From the NCBI RefSeq assembly GCF_028736035.1, contig NZ_CP117866.1:5704001-5768000 (forward strand): a stretch of 64,000 bases of DNA. The letters run 5' to 3'. A program made the translations under genes and the position numbers. The notes beneath the pieces were generated by a model. That model was not told where the DNA came from. It made no database searches and saw only the letters and a list, made by a program, of their open reading frames with translations. Position 1 is the first letter of the stretch, and every line of letters starts with the position of its first letter. Of the stretch, positions 34,647-42,992 are shown piece by piece. Source of the DNA: Streptomyces sp. T12 (GTDB lineage Bacteria; Actinomycetota; Actinomycetes; Streptomycetales; Streptomycetaceae).

Positions 34647-34972
34647 GGCTGGGTGATCCTCGAACGGTGCGGAAAACGACGGCGGCCGGCAGACCCGGTC
34701 GGGCCCGCGGAGCGATCCCACCGGACGAGAGCCGCCGACACCATCCGCCGAGCCTCGCCCACCCGCCCGCCGCCGGGCCGGAGCGCTCCCCCCGAACGGC
34801 TGGAACCGGCCTGCCGGGTGGCGGGAGTCCACAACGGCCGCACCGTCGCGCACCTGGCCGGACGTACTGTCGACAGCGAGCGATCACCGTGCGGGAACGT
34901 GGACGCCCCGATGCGGGGTGTACTGGTCGCCGAGAAGCTGGACAGAGCAGACGAGTGTGAGGCGGAACGCCG
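34647..34972. other. 326-bp divergent promoter region
   Basis: Between the membrane protein and the response regulator. No gene, and no clear palindrome was picked out. Confidence 0.4.
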
Positions 34973-35650
34973 GTGATCCGGGTAGTGGTGGTGGACGACG
35001 AGGCGCTGGTGCGGTCCGGGTTCGAGCTGATCCTGAACGCGTCCGACGGCATCCAGGTCGTGGCGACCGCGGAAGGAGCGCAGGCCGCCGACGCGATCCG
35101 GCGCGAGCATCCGGACGTCGTGCTCCTCGACATCCGCATGCCGGACGTGGACGGCCTGACCGTCCTGAGGGAGATCCAGACGCTGCCCGAGCCGCCGACG
35201 GTGGCCATGCTGACCACCTTCGACACCGACGAGTACATCCTGACCGCGCTGCGCACGGGAGCCGCGGGCTTCCTGCTCAAGGACACCGAGCCCGAACAGC
35301 TCGCCCAACTCGTACGCACCCTGGCCGCGGGCGGGGTGGTGATGTCCCCGAAAGCCTCGCGGGCTCTGCTGCGCGGCCATCCGGGGGCGAACGCGCCCCA
35401 GGACGCGGACGTGGCGCGCGTGAACCTGCTCACCGACCGCGAACGTGACGTCCTCGTCCTGATCGCGGAAGGACTGTCCAACGCCGACATCGGCACCCGC
35501 ATCCACCTGAGCGCGGGCACCGTCAAGGACCACGTCAGCTCGATCCTGACCAAGCTCCGGGTCTCCAGCCGCGTCCAGGCGGCGCTCCTCGCGGAGCGGG
35601 CCGGGCTGCTCGGCGACGACGGCGCCAACAAGGCAGGGGGCAACGGATGA
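34973..35650 (+). CDS. NarL/FixJ-family response regulator
   Basis: 225 residues from GTG. Receiver domain 1-120 with acidic pocket VVDDE, phospho-acceptor Asp in VVLLDIRMPDVDG, Thr in AMLTTFD and Lys in FLLKDTEP. The LuxR-type HTH covers ~155-210 (LTDRERDVLVLIAEGLSNAD, GTVKDHVSSILTKL). It overlaps the sensor kinase gene by ATGA, so they are coupled. Confidence 0.92.
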   Translation: MIRVVVVDDEALVRSGFELILNASDGIQVVATAEGAQAADAIRREHPDVVLLDIRMPDVDGLTVLREIQTLPEPPTVAMLTTFDTDEYILTALRTGAAGFLLKDTEPEQLAQLVRTLAAGGVVMSPKASRALLRGHPGANAPQDADVARVNLLTDRERDVLVLIAEGLSNADIGTRIHLSAGTVKDHVSSILTKLRVSSRVQAALLAERAGLLGDDGANKAGGNG

Positions 35651-36786
35651 TGAGCACGGCTCAGGAACGGTGGCGGCGGGTGCCGCCCTGGGCCGTCGAC
35701 GCGGGCCTCGTCGTGCTGGCCGCCCTCGACGCCTGGATCAACCTCTACGGCGAGGCGACACCGTTCATATGGGCCTGCGCCGCCCTCGGCTGCGCCGGAC
35801 TGCTCCTGCGCAGGCGCTTTCCACTGACCGTCTTCCTGTTGACCCTGCCCATGACCCTGTTCATGGACGTGGCGGTCGCGCCGATCGCCGCCCTGTACAC
35901 ACTGGCCACGCGCACCCGCAACCGCCCCCTGCTGGCCGGCTGCGCCCTGCTGAACGCGGCGGCGGGCACCCTCGCCTGGCCCCTGTCCGACACGTTTTCC
36001 GGCGACACGTTTCCCGGCGACCGCACCTGGACGCTCATCCAGTTCGTCTACACGCTGGCCACGGCCTTCGCCCCGATCCTGTTCGGCCAGCTCGTGCAGG
36101 CCAGACACGACGTGGCCCGCCAGCTCGTCGAGGTCGAAGTGGCCCGCGAACACGAACGCGCCCTGTACGCCCAGACCGTCCTCGCCCGCGAACGCGCCCA
36201 ACTGGCCCGCGAGATGCACGATGTGGTCTCCCACCAGGTCAGCCTCATCGCCGTGCAGGCCGGAGCCCTGCAGGTCGCCGCCAAGGACCCCGACGCCCGC
36301 GACGCCGCCCGCACCATCCGCACCCTGAGCGTGAACACCCTCGACGAACTCCGCCACATGGTCACCCTGCTGCGCGCCTCCGGCGGCAACGACACCGAAC
36401 TCACCCCGCAGCCCACCCTCGCCGACCTCCAGCAGCTGATCGCCAACAGCGGCATCGAGACCACCCTGACCGGGGAGCTCCCGCCCAGCATCAGCACAAC
36501 CGCCCAACGCACCGTCTACCGAACGGTCCAAGAAGCCCTCACGAACGTCCGCAAGCACGCCCCGGGCGCCCGCGCGGAGGTGCGCCTGTGGCATGACGCG
36601 CAGCACTTCGGCGTCACCGTCACCAACACCGCCGCCACCCGCCCGTCCGTCGCCCTGCCCAGCGCCCGGCACGGCCTGATCGGCCTGAGAGAACGCGCCG
36701 AACTGCTCGACGGCACCCTCACCGCCGAGCCCGTCCCACAGGGCGGATACAAGATCGAACTACGGGCCTCCACTCGGCCCGCCTGA
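35647..36786 (+). CDS. HisKA_3-type sensor histidine kinase
   Basis: 379 residues. Five membrane segments (~15-145) with very short loops, then a coiled coil and HisKA_3 with phospho-acceptor His in AREMHDVVSHQVSLIAVQAG. The ATPase domain has EALTNVRKHAPGA (N box) and HGLIGLRERAELLDG (G box). Such intramembrane-type sensors commonly respond to envelope stress. Partner of the upstream response regulator. Last gene before att repeat 3. Confidence 0.9.
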   Translation: MMSTAQERWRRVPPWAVDAGLVVLAALDAWINLYGEATPFIWACAALGCAGLLLRRRFPLTVFLLTLPMTLFMDVAVAPIAALYTLATRTRNRPLLAGCALLNAAAGTLAWPLSDTFSGDTFPGDRTWTLIQFVYTLATAFAPILFGQLVQARHDVARQLVEVEVAREHERALYAQTVLARERAQLAREMHDVVSHQVSLIAVQAGALQVAAKDPDARDAARTIRTLSVNTLDELRHMVTLLRASGGNDTELTPQPTLADLQQLIANSGIETTLTGELPPSISTTAQRTVYRTVQEALTNVRKHAPGARAEVRLWHDAQHFGVTVTNTAATRPSVALPSARHGLIGLRERAELLDGTLTAEPVPQGGYKIELRASTRPA

Positions 36787-36895
36787 GCACAACCCGTCCG
36801 ACGCGGATCGGCGTGAATACCCCTGAGGTGGCCATTTCGCCTCGACTTGGGGCACCCAGAGGGCATGAAGCCCTCAGAATGGCCCAGACGCGACA

Positions 36896-37099
36896 AACCC
36901 CAGGCCGCTGACCTGGGGTTCGCATGGAGCGGGTGACGAGAATCGAACTCGCGCTCTCAGCTTGGGAAGCGATGGCGCTTGCGGAGCCGGATAGCTGCTG
37001 ACCTGACCTTATGTGCGCTGGCGTGCCGCCTGAGGGTGCGAGTTCGCGCCGCTGTTGACCGTGGTTGACCGCTCTTAACGGCACGCTATGGGCACGACC
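36896..37099. repeat. att-like repeat 3
   Basis: Terminator AACCCCAGG...CCTGGGGTT (36896-36920), tRNA-Gly 3' end on the minus strand at 36925-36970 (identical to copy 1), GATGGCGCTTG (one difference from other copies), and arm repeats at 37044-37099 (TTGACCG/TTGACCG, GGCACG/GGGCACG). No tRNA 5' half. The sensor kinase gene ends about 110 bp to its left, with no integrase remnant. Confidence 0.85.
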
Positions 37100-37334
37100 G
37101 GCGGAAAGTCAGTGGGTCCTGGAAGCTCTCGGTGACGCGTCCGTCGGTCGGCGTGGCCGGATGTCCATCGCGCAGGACTGACCGCGACATCCCGGTCAGC
37201 ACGGCGACCACCCTCGCCGGCCGGGACGACGGTGGTCAAGAGCGCAGTGCTCGCCGCCCTGTGTCCGGAATCGAGTGGCGGAACGGGAATCTACGGAAAC
37301 GCCGTGTGAGTCCTGACGCTGGATGTCACGTACG

Positions 37335-37961
37335 TCACTTCGTCAACGCGCCCATCGCCCGGTCGAGCAGCACGGCCAGCGGGACAGTGCCCTCACAGGC
37401 CACCCACGCCGTGGAGGCCACGTCCAGGCAGGCGAGCGCGGCGGCGGCCAGAGCGCTCGGCCTGGTGTCCTCGGGCCGGTCCTGGCTTGCCCCCAGCCGC
37501 CGGGCGATCTCCGGCACCAACAGCTTCTGCCAGCTCAGCTGCTTCTCGTAGTGCCGGGCGCGCAGGGACGGGGTCTCCTGGAGCATGCGCAGATAGCTGA
37601 GTACCTGCTCGGGCGGCGCTGCCTCGTTCATCCGCGTCAGGACGTCGAAGGCCCGGCGCAGTGCCTCCCAGGGCTGCTCGTCGTCGGGGCGGGCGGCGAG
37701 TGCCTCCGCGATTCGGCGGCCGGATTCCTCCAGGCGTCCCAGGACGATGTCTTCCTTGGTGCCGAAGTACCTGAACAGGCTGGCGCGTGACAGGCCCACC
37801 TCGGCGGCGATCTGGTCGACGGTCGTCTTGTCGAACCCCTGCTCGGTGAAGAGCCGGTGCGCCACCTCGACCACTTCCGCCTGAACCGTCGCACGCACAC
37901 GCTCGCGCAGGCCGGGCGGCTTGCGTGCGGACTGGTCGGCGGTACGGGCGCTCTCGGACAT
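37335..37961 (-). CDS. TetR-family regulator
   Basis: 208 residues from ATG at 37961; the open frame runs further upstream without an RBS. HTH ~22-68 (EVVEVAHRLFTEQGFDKTTV, GLSRASLFRYFGTKEDI), with a long helical ligand domain. TGATACCGAGTATCA lies about 30 bp upstream of the start. A related palindrome precedes the neighbouring SDR, its likely target. Confidence 0.87.
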   Translation of the reverse strand: MSESARTADQSARKPPGLRERVRATVQAEVVEVAHRLFTEQGFDKTTVDQIAAEVGLSRASLFRYFGTKEDIVLGRLEESGRRIAEALAARPDDEQPWEALRRAFDVLTRMNEAAPPEQVLSYLRMLQETPSLRARHYEKQLSWQKLLVPEIARRLGASQDRPEDTRPSALAAAALACLDVASTAWVACEGTVPLAVLLDRAMGALTK

Positions 37962-37989
37962 ACCAGGAGGGTACAGCAAAGACTCAATC

Positions 37990-38004
37990 TGATACCGAGT
38001 ATCA
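37990..38004. promoter_or_regulatory. Operator-like palindrome upstream of the TetR gene
   Basis: TGATACCGAGTATCA: perfect 5-bp arms TGATA/TATCA around CCGAG. A variant (TGAGATTCAGTATCA) sits upstream of the SDR gene at 39195. Confidence 0.55.
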
Positions 38005-38186
38005 TTGTGTGGAGCGCAGTTACCCATCCTTCTACGCCGCCGACGGTAAGCGCCGCGAGCAGGCATCGATGCCGGGTGCACGGCCTTCACCGCAGGTCGT
38101 CCTCCGTGTCCACGACGAGGAAGGCGGACCCGAGGCGCCTCACCGCCGTCGCAGTCAATGCTGACTGTGAAGAGGTGGAGGCGGCC

Positions 38187-38270
38187 ATGAACAGGCGTGA
38201 CGAACAGCGCGACGCCACGAGGGCACAGATCGTGGACGCTGCGGTCGAGTCGCTGATCGAAGTGTTCCCG
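38187..38270 (+). pseudogene. TetR-type regulator N-terminal stub
   Basis: ATG at 38187 with GGAGG upstream begins MNRRDEQRDATRAQIVDAAV then ESLIEVF, the opening helix of a TetR protein. After about 38270 similarity stops and the frame runs into the antisense end of the SDR gene. It is read as a truncated gene. Confidence 0.5.
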
Positions 38271-38318
38271 GGGCTGCTGCGACGAGCGCCGGCTCTGGCC
38301 GACGCCTGTGCCCTACGG

Positions 38319-39143
38319 TTACGCGGCGCTGCCATGGGCCTCGGTGGCGACGTCGGCCCATTCCTCCCAGGTCTTCAGGCGTTCGGCGTAGACCTGGGGG
38401 ACGAGCTGGAGCGGGGAGGTGCCGAAGAAGACCCGCAGGGGCGGGTTGTCGGCGTCCACGATCTTCAGCAGGGCCGCGCCGGTGGCGGCAGGGTCGCCGG
38501 GCTGGGTGGTGCTCCAGTAGGCGGCGAGGGCCGTGCGCAGGTCGTCGTAGGCGGGGAGCTGCTCGGCGAAGGTGGCGGAGGGGCCGGACCAGTCGGTGGC
38601 GAAGCCGCCGGGCTCGACGAGGGTGACCTTGATGCCGAATCCGGCGACCTCCTGGGAGAGGGCCTCGCTCAGTGCCTCCAGGGCCCACTTGGAGGCGTTG
38701 TAGACGCCGAGGTTGGGGAAGGCGGTGACGCCGCCGACGCTGGAGATCTGCACGATGTGGCCGCTGCCCTGGGCCCGCAGGAGGGGCAGGGCGGCCTGGG
38801 TGACCCACAGGGCGCCGTAGAAGTTGGTCTCCATCTGGTTGCGGACCTGCTGTTCCGTCAGTTCCTCGACGGCGCCGAACAGTCCGTAGCCGGCGTTGTT
38901 GACGACGACGTCCAGGCGGCCGAAGTGGTCGTGCGCCCGCTGGACGGCCTCGGTGACGGCGGCCTTGTCGGTGACGTCCAGGGTGAGGGGAAGGATCGCC
39001 TCGCCGTGGGCGGCCACCAGGTCCGCGAGGGAGTCGGTGTCGCGGGCGGTGGCCGCGACCTTGTCGCCGCGCTCCAGGGCCGCCTGGGCGAACTGGCGGC
39101 CGAAGCCGCGGGATGAGCCGGTGATGAACCAGATCTTGCGCAC
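38319..39143 (-). CDS. Classical short-chain dehydrogenase/reductase
   Basis: 274 residues from GTG with GGGAG upstream. TGSSRGFG, NNAG, ISSVGGV and YNASK are all present. It belongs to the SDR subgroup that often lies next to MmyB-type XRE regulators in Streptomyces. Divergent from such a gene here, with a shared palindrome in between. Substrate unknown. Confidence 0.88.
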   Translation of the reverse strand: MRKIWFITGSSRGFGRQFAQAALERGDKVAATARDTDSLADLVAAHGEAILPLTLDVTDKAAVTEAVQRAHDHFGRLDVVVNNAGYGLFGAVEELTEQQVRNQMETNFYGALWVTQAALPLLRAQGSGHIVQISSVGGVTAFPNLGVYNASKWALEALSEALSQEVAGFGIKVTLVEPGGFATDWSGPSATFAEQLPAYDDLRTALAAYWSTTQPGDPAATGAALLKIVDADNPPLRVFFGTSPLQLVPQVYAERLKTWEEWADVATEAHGSAA

Positions 39144-39194
39144 GAGAACACTCCCGTTCGAGGTGAAGTCTTATGGGGAGACTCTACACCGATA

Positions 39195-39209
39195 TGAGAT
39201 TCAGTATCA
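39195..39209. promoter_or_regulatory. Operator-like site upstream of the SDR gene
   Basis: TGAGATTCAGTATCA. Its complement (TGATACTGAATCTCA) matches the site at 37990 at 12 of 15 positions, in the divergent region between the SDR and MmyB-type genes. Confidence 0.45.
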
Positions 39210-39281
39210 AGATGAGCCATGGGGTCGATGCTGTACGCTGCCCTGCAACGGCGAGGCACGTTGGACAACTGGAGGACAGAG

Positions 39282-40169
39282 ATGTCTTCACATGTGGCGC
39301 CCGATGACCAAGCGACGTCCGGACTTGACCGGCGTAGCGAGCTGAGGGAGTTCCTGCGGTCGCGCAGGGCCCGGCTCAGGCCCGAGGACGTGGGCCTGCC
39401 GTCGTACGGGCGGCGGCGGGTTCCCGGACTGCGGCGCGAGGAGCTGGCGCAGCTTGCGGGGGTGTCGTACGCGTACTACGCGCGCCTGGAGCAGGGACAC
39501 GGCGAGACGATGTCGGCCGATGTGCTGGACGCCGTCGCCCACGCCCTGAGCCTGAGCGAGGAGGAGCGGGAGCATCTGGTCCGGCTGGCCCAGCCCGAAC
39601 GGCAGGGCACCCCGCAGGCCGCGCCTCCGCCGCAGCGGCTGCGGCCCAGCGTCCAGCATCTGCTCGACGGGCTCGGCGTGCCCGCCTACGTTGTCAGCCG
39701 GCGCCTGGACATCCTGGGGTGGAACCGGCTCGCCGCCACCGTCTTCGGGGACTGGGCCCAACTGATGCCCGAGGAGCGCAACATCGTCCGGCTGATCTTC
39801 CTCTCGCCTGAGACACGCGACCGGTTCGCCGACCCGGAACGGACGGCTCTGACAGCCGTCGGCGCTCTGCGCATGAACGCCGGTAAAAGCCCCGAGGATT
39901 CCTACCTCTCTTCGCTGTTCGAGGAGTTGTCGCAGAAGAGCGAGGAGTTCCGGCGGTTGTGGGCACGGCATGAGGTGAGCTGCGGGACCGTTGGCGACAT
40001 CGTGCGGATGCGGCACCCGCTGGTGGGAGAGTTCGACCTCGTCCACGAGCCCATGGCGTTGCGCGGGGGCGCCCCGATGCGGCTGGTCACCTACCACGCC
40101 GAGCCGGGCTCCCGGTCGGAGGAGGCCCTGCGGATGCTGGCCAGTTGGGAGCTGGAGCCGCAGCGCTGA
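39282..40169 (+). CDS. MmyB-like XRE-family regulator
   Basis: 295 residues from ATG at 39282 with GGAGG nine bases upstream. HTH ~15-90 with the subgroup signature PSYGRRRVPGLRREELAQLA, GVSYAYYARLEQGH. The C-terminal MmyB-type ligand-binding domain runs ~115-290 (LGVPAYVVSRRLDILGWN, NIVRLIFL, RHPLVGEFDL). Such proteins usually regulate the adjacent SDR. Convergent with moaE, 31 bp apart. Confidence 0.88.
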   Translation: MSSHVAPDDQATSGLDRRSELREFLRSRRARLRPEDVGLPSYGRRRVPGLRREELAQLAGVSYAYYARLEQGHGETMSADVLDAVAHALSLSEEEREHLVRLAQPERQGTPQAAPPPQRLRPSVQHLLDGLGVPAYVVSRRLDILGWNRLAATVFGDWAQLMPEERNIVRLIFLSPETRDRFADPERTALTAVGALRMNAGKSPEDSYLSSLFEELSQKSEEFRRLWARHEVSCGTVGDIVRMRHPLVGEFDLVHEPMALRGGAPMRLVTYHAEPGSRSEEALRMLASWELEPQR

Positions 40170-40200
40170 GACGCGGGTCCGGCCAGGGCCTGTGACGGCA

Positions 40201-40665
40201 TCACGCGCCGACCCATTCATCGGTCCCGTCCGAGAACTTCTGGTGTTTCCAGATGGGCACTTCGTGCTTGAGGTCGTCGATCAGTTGCCTGCAGGCTGCG
40301 AAGGCATCTCCCCGGTGGGGACATGCCACGGCGACCACGACCGCTGTGTCGCCCACCGCCAGTTCTCCGACCCGGTGCACCGCGGCGAGGGCGCGCACCG
40401 GGTGGTTCGCCACGACCTTCTGCGCGATCCGCCGCAGCTCGGCCTCGGCTGTCGGGTGGCACGAATACCCCAGTCCGTTCACGTCCGCGCCCGCGTCATG
40501 GTTGCGCACCGTGCCGACGAACAGCGCGATCCCGCCTGCCGCTTCGTCGCCGACGGCCTGGAAGACCTCCTCCAGGGAGAGCGGTGTCCGCCGTATCGCG
40601 AGCAGCCTGACCGGCTGCGGATGCGCCCGCTCACCGCGGTGCTCGCGGGCTCGGTCAGCTGCCAC
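40201..40665 (-). CDS. moaE: Molybdopterin synthase catalytic subunit MoaE
   Basis: 154 residues from GTG at 40665. SLEEVFQAVGDEAAGGIALF, VGTVRNHDAG, LGYSCHPTAEAEL, VHRVGELAVGDTAVVVAVAC and VPIWKHQKFSDGTDEWVG are family landmarks, including the conserved Lys residues near the C-terminus. MoaE with thiocarboxylated MoaD converts cPMP to molybdopterin. No moaD is in the window. Last gene of a molybdoenzyme cluster. Confidence 0.9.
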   Translation of the reverse strand: MAADRAREHRGERAHPQPVRLLAIRRTPLSLEEVFQAVGDEAAGGIALFVGTVRNHDAGADVNGLGYSCHPTAEAELRRIAQKVVANHPVRALAAVHRVGELAVGDTAVVVAVACPHRGDAFAACRQLIDDLKHEVPIWKHQKFSDGTDEWVGA

Positions 40666-40699
40666 GCCTCCATACCTTCCTGACCTGCCTGTCACAGCG

Positions 40700-41701
40700 T
40701 CAGCCTCCGATCGCCGACATCGGCCTGTCCGGCTGCACGAAGGACGGGTCGTCCAGGCCCGCTCCCGCCTTCTTGCCCCACATCGCCAGGCGCCAGATGC
40801 GGGCGATCTCCTCGTCGGGGGCTCCGGCGCGCAGGACGGCGCGGAGGTCGGTCTCCTCCTGGGCGAACAGGCACGTGCGGATCTGGCCGTCGGCGGTGAG
40901 GCGGGTGCGGTCGCAGGCCGCGCAGAAGGGGCGGGTGACGGAGGCGATGACGCCGACGACATGAGGGCCGCCGTCGACCAGCCAGCGTTCGGCGGGGGCC
41001 GAGCCGCGCTTCTGCTCACCCTCGGGGGTGAGGTCGAAGCGGGTGCGCAGGGAGGTCAGGATGTCCCCGGCGGTGATCATGCCGTCGCGCTTCCAGCCGT
41101 GCTGGGCGTCCAGGGGCATCTGCTCGATGAAGCGCAGTTCGTAGTCGTGCGCCACCGCCCAGGCGAGCAGGTCCGGGGCCTCGTCGTCGTTCAGGCCCGG
41201 CATCAGGACGGAGTTGACCTTGACGGGCGTCAGGCCGGCCTCGCGGGCGGCGTCGAGGCCCTCGATGACGTCCTCGTGGCGGTCACGGCGGGTGAGGGCC
41301 TCGAAGACGTCCGGGCGGAGGGTGTCCAGGGAGACGTTGACCCGGTCCAGGCCCGCCGCCTTCAGGGCGGGCGCGGTGCGCCTGAGGCCGATGCCGTTGG
41401 TGGTCAGCGACATCTGGGGGCGCGGGTCGAGGGCGGCGATGCGCTCGACGATGCCGACCAGGCCGGGCCGCAGCAGGGGCTCGCCGCCGGTGAAGCGGGC
41501 TTCCTCGATGCCGAGGGAGGCGACGGCGATGTCGATCAGGCGGACGATCTCGTCGTCCGTGAGCAGGTCTGGCTTGGCCAGCCACTGCAGACCCTCCTCG
41601 GGCATGCAGTACGTGCACCGCAGATTGCAGCGGTCGGTCAGTGAGACCCTCAGGTCGGTGGCCACTCGGCCGTAGGTGTCGATGAGCACGTGGGGCCTCA
41701 T
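40700..41701 (-). CDS. moaA: GTP 3',8-cyclase MoaA (radical SAM)
   Basis: 333 residues. Radical-SAM cluster CNLRCTYC, SAM-binding FTGGEPLLRPG, C-terminal second cluster FCAACDRTRL...IRTCLF and the essential C-terminal Gly-Gly. It starts the molybdenum cofactor pathway from GTP. The start overlaps the xdhC stop (ATGA). Its presence in the cluster makes the enzyme less dependent on host MoaA. Confidence 0.95.
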   Translation of the reverse strand: MRPHVLIDTYGRVATDLRVSLTDRCNLRCTYCMPEEGLQWLAKPDLLTDDEIVRLIDIAVASLGIEEARFTGGEPLLRPGLVGIVERIAALDPRPQMSLTTNGIGLRRTAPALKAAGLDRVNVSLDTLRPDVFEALTRRDRHEDVIEGLDAAREAGLTPVKVNSVLMPGLNDDEAPDLLAWAVAHDYELRFIEQMPLDAQHGWKRDGMITAGDILTSLRTRFDLTPEGEQKRGSAPAERWLVDGGPHVVGVIASVTRPFCAACDRTRLTADGQIRTCLFAQEETDLRAVLRAGAPDEEIARIWRLAMWGKKAGAGLDDPSFVQPDRPMSAIGG

Positions 41702-42852
41702 ACGGCCAGGAGTTCGGCCGGCGACGACACCTGGGCCATGGGGCCGGAACGGTGGATGGGGCCCGGGATGTGGGACAGGGGCAGGCCGGTGCCGTCGTTG
41801 ATGTGGGCGATGATCTCGGCGGTGATGGAGATCGCCGTCTCTTCGGGGGTGTGGGCGCCGAGGTCGAGTCCGATCGGTGAGCGCAGGCGGGCGAGGTGTT
41901 CCTCGGGCACGCCGGCCTCACGCAGACGTTCCAGGCGGTGTTCGTGGGTGCGGCGGGAGCCCATCGCGCCGATGTAGCCGACCGGAAGGTCGAGGGCCAG
42001 GCGGAGCAGGGGGATGTCGAACTTGGCGTCGTGGGTGAGGACGCAGATCGCGGTACGGGCGTCGACCTCGGCGCGCTCCAGGTAGCGGTGCGGCCAGTCG
42101 GCGACGACCTCGTCGGCGTACGGAAAGCGGGCCGGGGTGGCGAAGACGGGGCGGGCGTCGCAGACGGTGACCCGGTAGCCGAGGAAGCGTCCGGCCTGGC
42201 TGAGGGCGGCGGCGAAGTCGACGGCGCCGAAGATCAGCATGCGGGGCGGCGCTGCGTGGGTGTGGACCAGGAGTGTCAGCTTCTGAGGGCAGGTGTCGGC
42301 GTCCCCGCCGACTTCGACGTGGGCGGTCCGGCCTGCCCGCAGCAGCGCGCGGACCTGGGTGGCCACCGTACGGTCCTGCTGTCGACTGCCCAGGGTCCCG
42401 TCGTACGCGCTGCCGCCCCCGAGAACGGACAGGGTGCGGCCGAGAAGGCGCTGCGGCCCGTCGATCACCTGTGCCACGGCGACGGGCACACCGGCCGACA
42501 CGTGTTCCAGGGCGGTGGTGAGGTGGGACTGGTCGGCGGGGTCGACCCGCTGGACCAGGACCTCGATCTCGCCGCCGCAGGTCAGGCCCACGGCGAAGGC
42601 GTCGTCGTCGGAGTAGCCGAACGAGGCCCGTATCGGGGGTTCGCCCGTCTCCAGCACCTGTCGGCACAGCTCGTAGACGGCGCCTTCCACACATCCTCCG
42701 GAGATGCTGCCGACCGCCTCGCCGCCGGTGCCCACGGCCAGTGCGGTGCCGGGTGGCAGGGGTGCGCTGCCGCTGACCCGGATCACGGTGGCGAGGGCGA
42801 AGGGGCGGTCCTCGCGGCACCAGCGGTGCAGCGTGTCCGCGATGTTCAGCAT
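41698..42852 (-). CDS. XdhC/PaoD-like molybdenum cofactor maturation protein
   Basis: 384 residues. N-terminal XdhC/CoxI domain (ATVIRVSGSAPLPPGTALAV, GSISGGCVEGAVY) and C-terminal Rossmann domain (RMLIFGAVDFAAALSQAGRF, AICVLTHDAKFDIPLL, YIGAMGSRRT). This family sulfurates and delivers Moco to xanthine-oxidase-type enzymes; PaoD is the E. coli counterpart. 140 bp downstream of the large subunit gene, same strand. Confidence 0.92.
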   Translation of the reverse strand: MLNIADTLHRWCREDRPFALATVIRVSGSAPLPPGTALAVGTGGEAVGSISGGCVEGAVYELCRQVLETGEPPIRASFGYSDDDAFAVGLTCGGEIEVLVQRVDPADQSHLTTALEHVSAGVPVAVAQVIDGPQRLLGRTLSVLGGGSAYDGTLGSRQQDRTVATQVRALLRAGRTAHVEVGGDADTCPQKLTLLVHTHAAPPRMLIFGAVDFAAALSQAGRFLGYRVTVCDARPVFATPARFPYADEVVADWPHRYLERAEVDARTAICVLTHDAKFDIPLLRLALDLPVGYIGAMGSRRTHEHRLERLREAGVPEEHLARLRSPIGLDLGAHTPEETAISITAEIIAHINDGTGLPLSHIPGPIHRSGPMAQVSSPAELLAV

Positions 42853-42992
42853 GAGAGGTGTCCTTCGGTGGGTGGTTGGGAAGCCCGCCGCCGCGCCGGC
42901 ATCGGGGGATCGGAGACACGGCGGCGGGCCGATCAGTGGGACGGCTCTCAGAGCCCCGCCCGGGTGGCGGGAGGGGCCCTGCCGCCCGGGGT

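Noticed and set aside
34513..36672. 719-codon minus-strand frame opposite the two-component genes
   Set aside because: Antisense shadow; the plus strand encodes a complete receiver-LuxR protein and histidine kinase.
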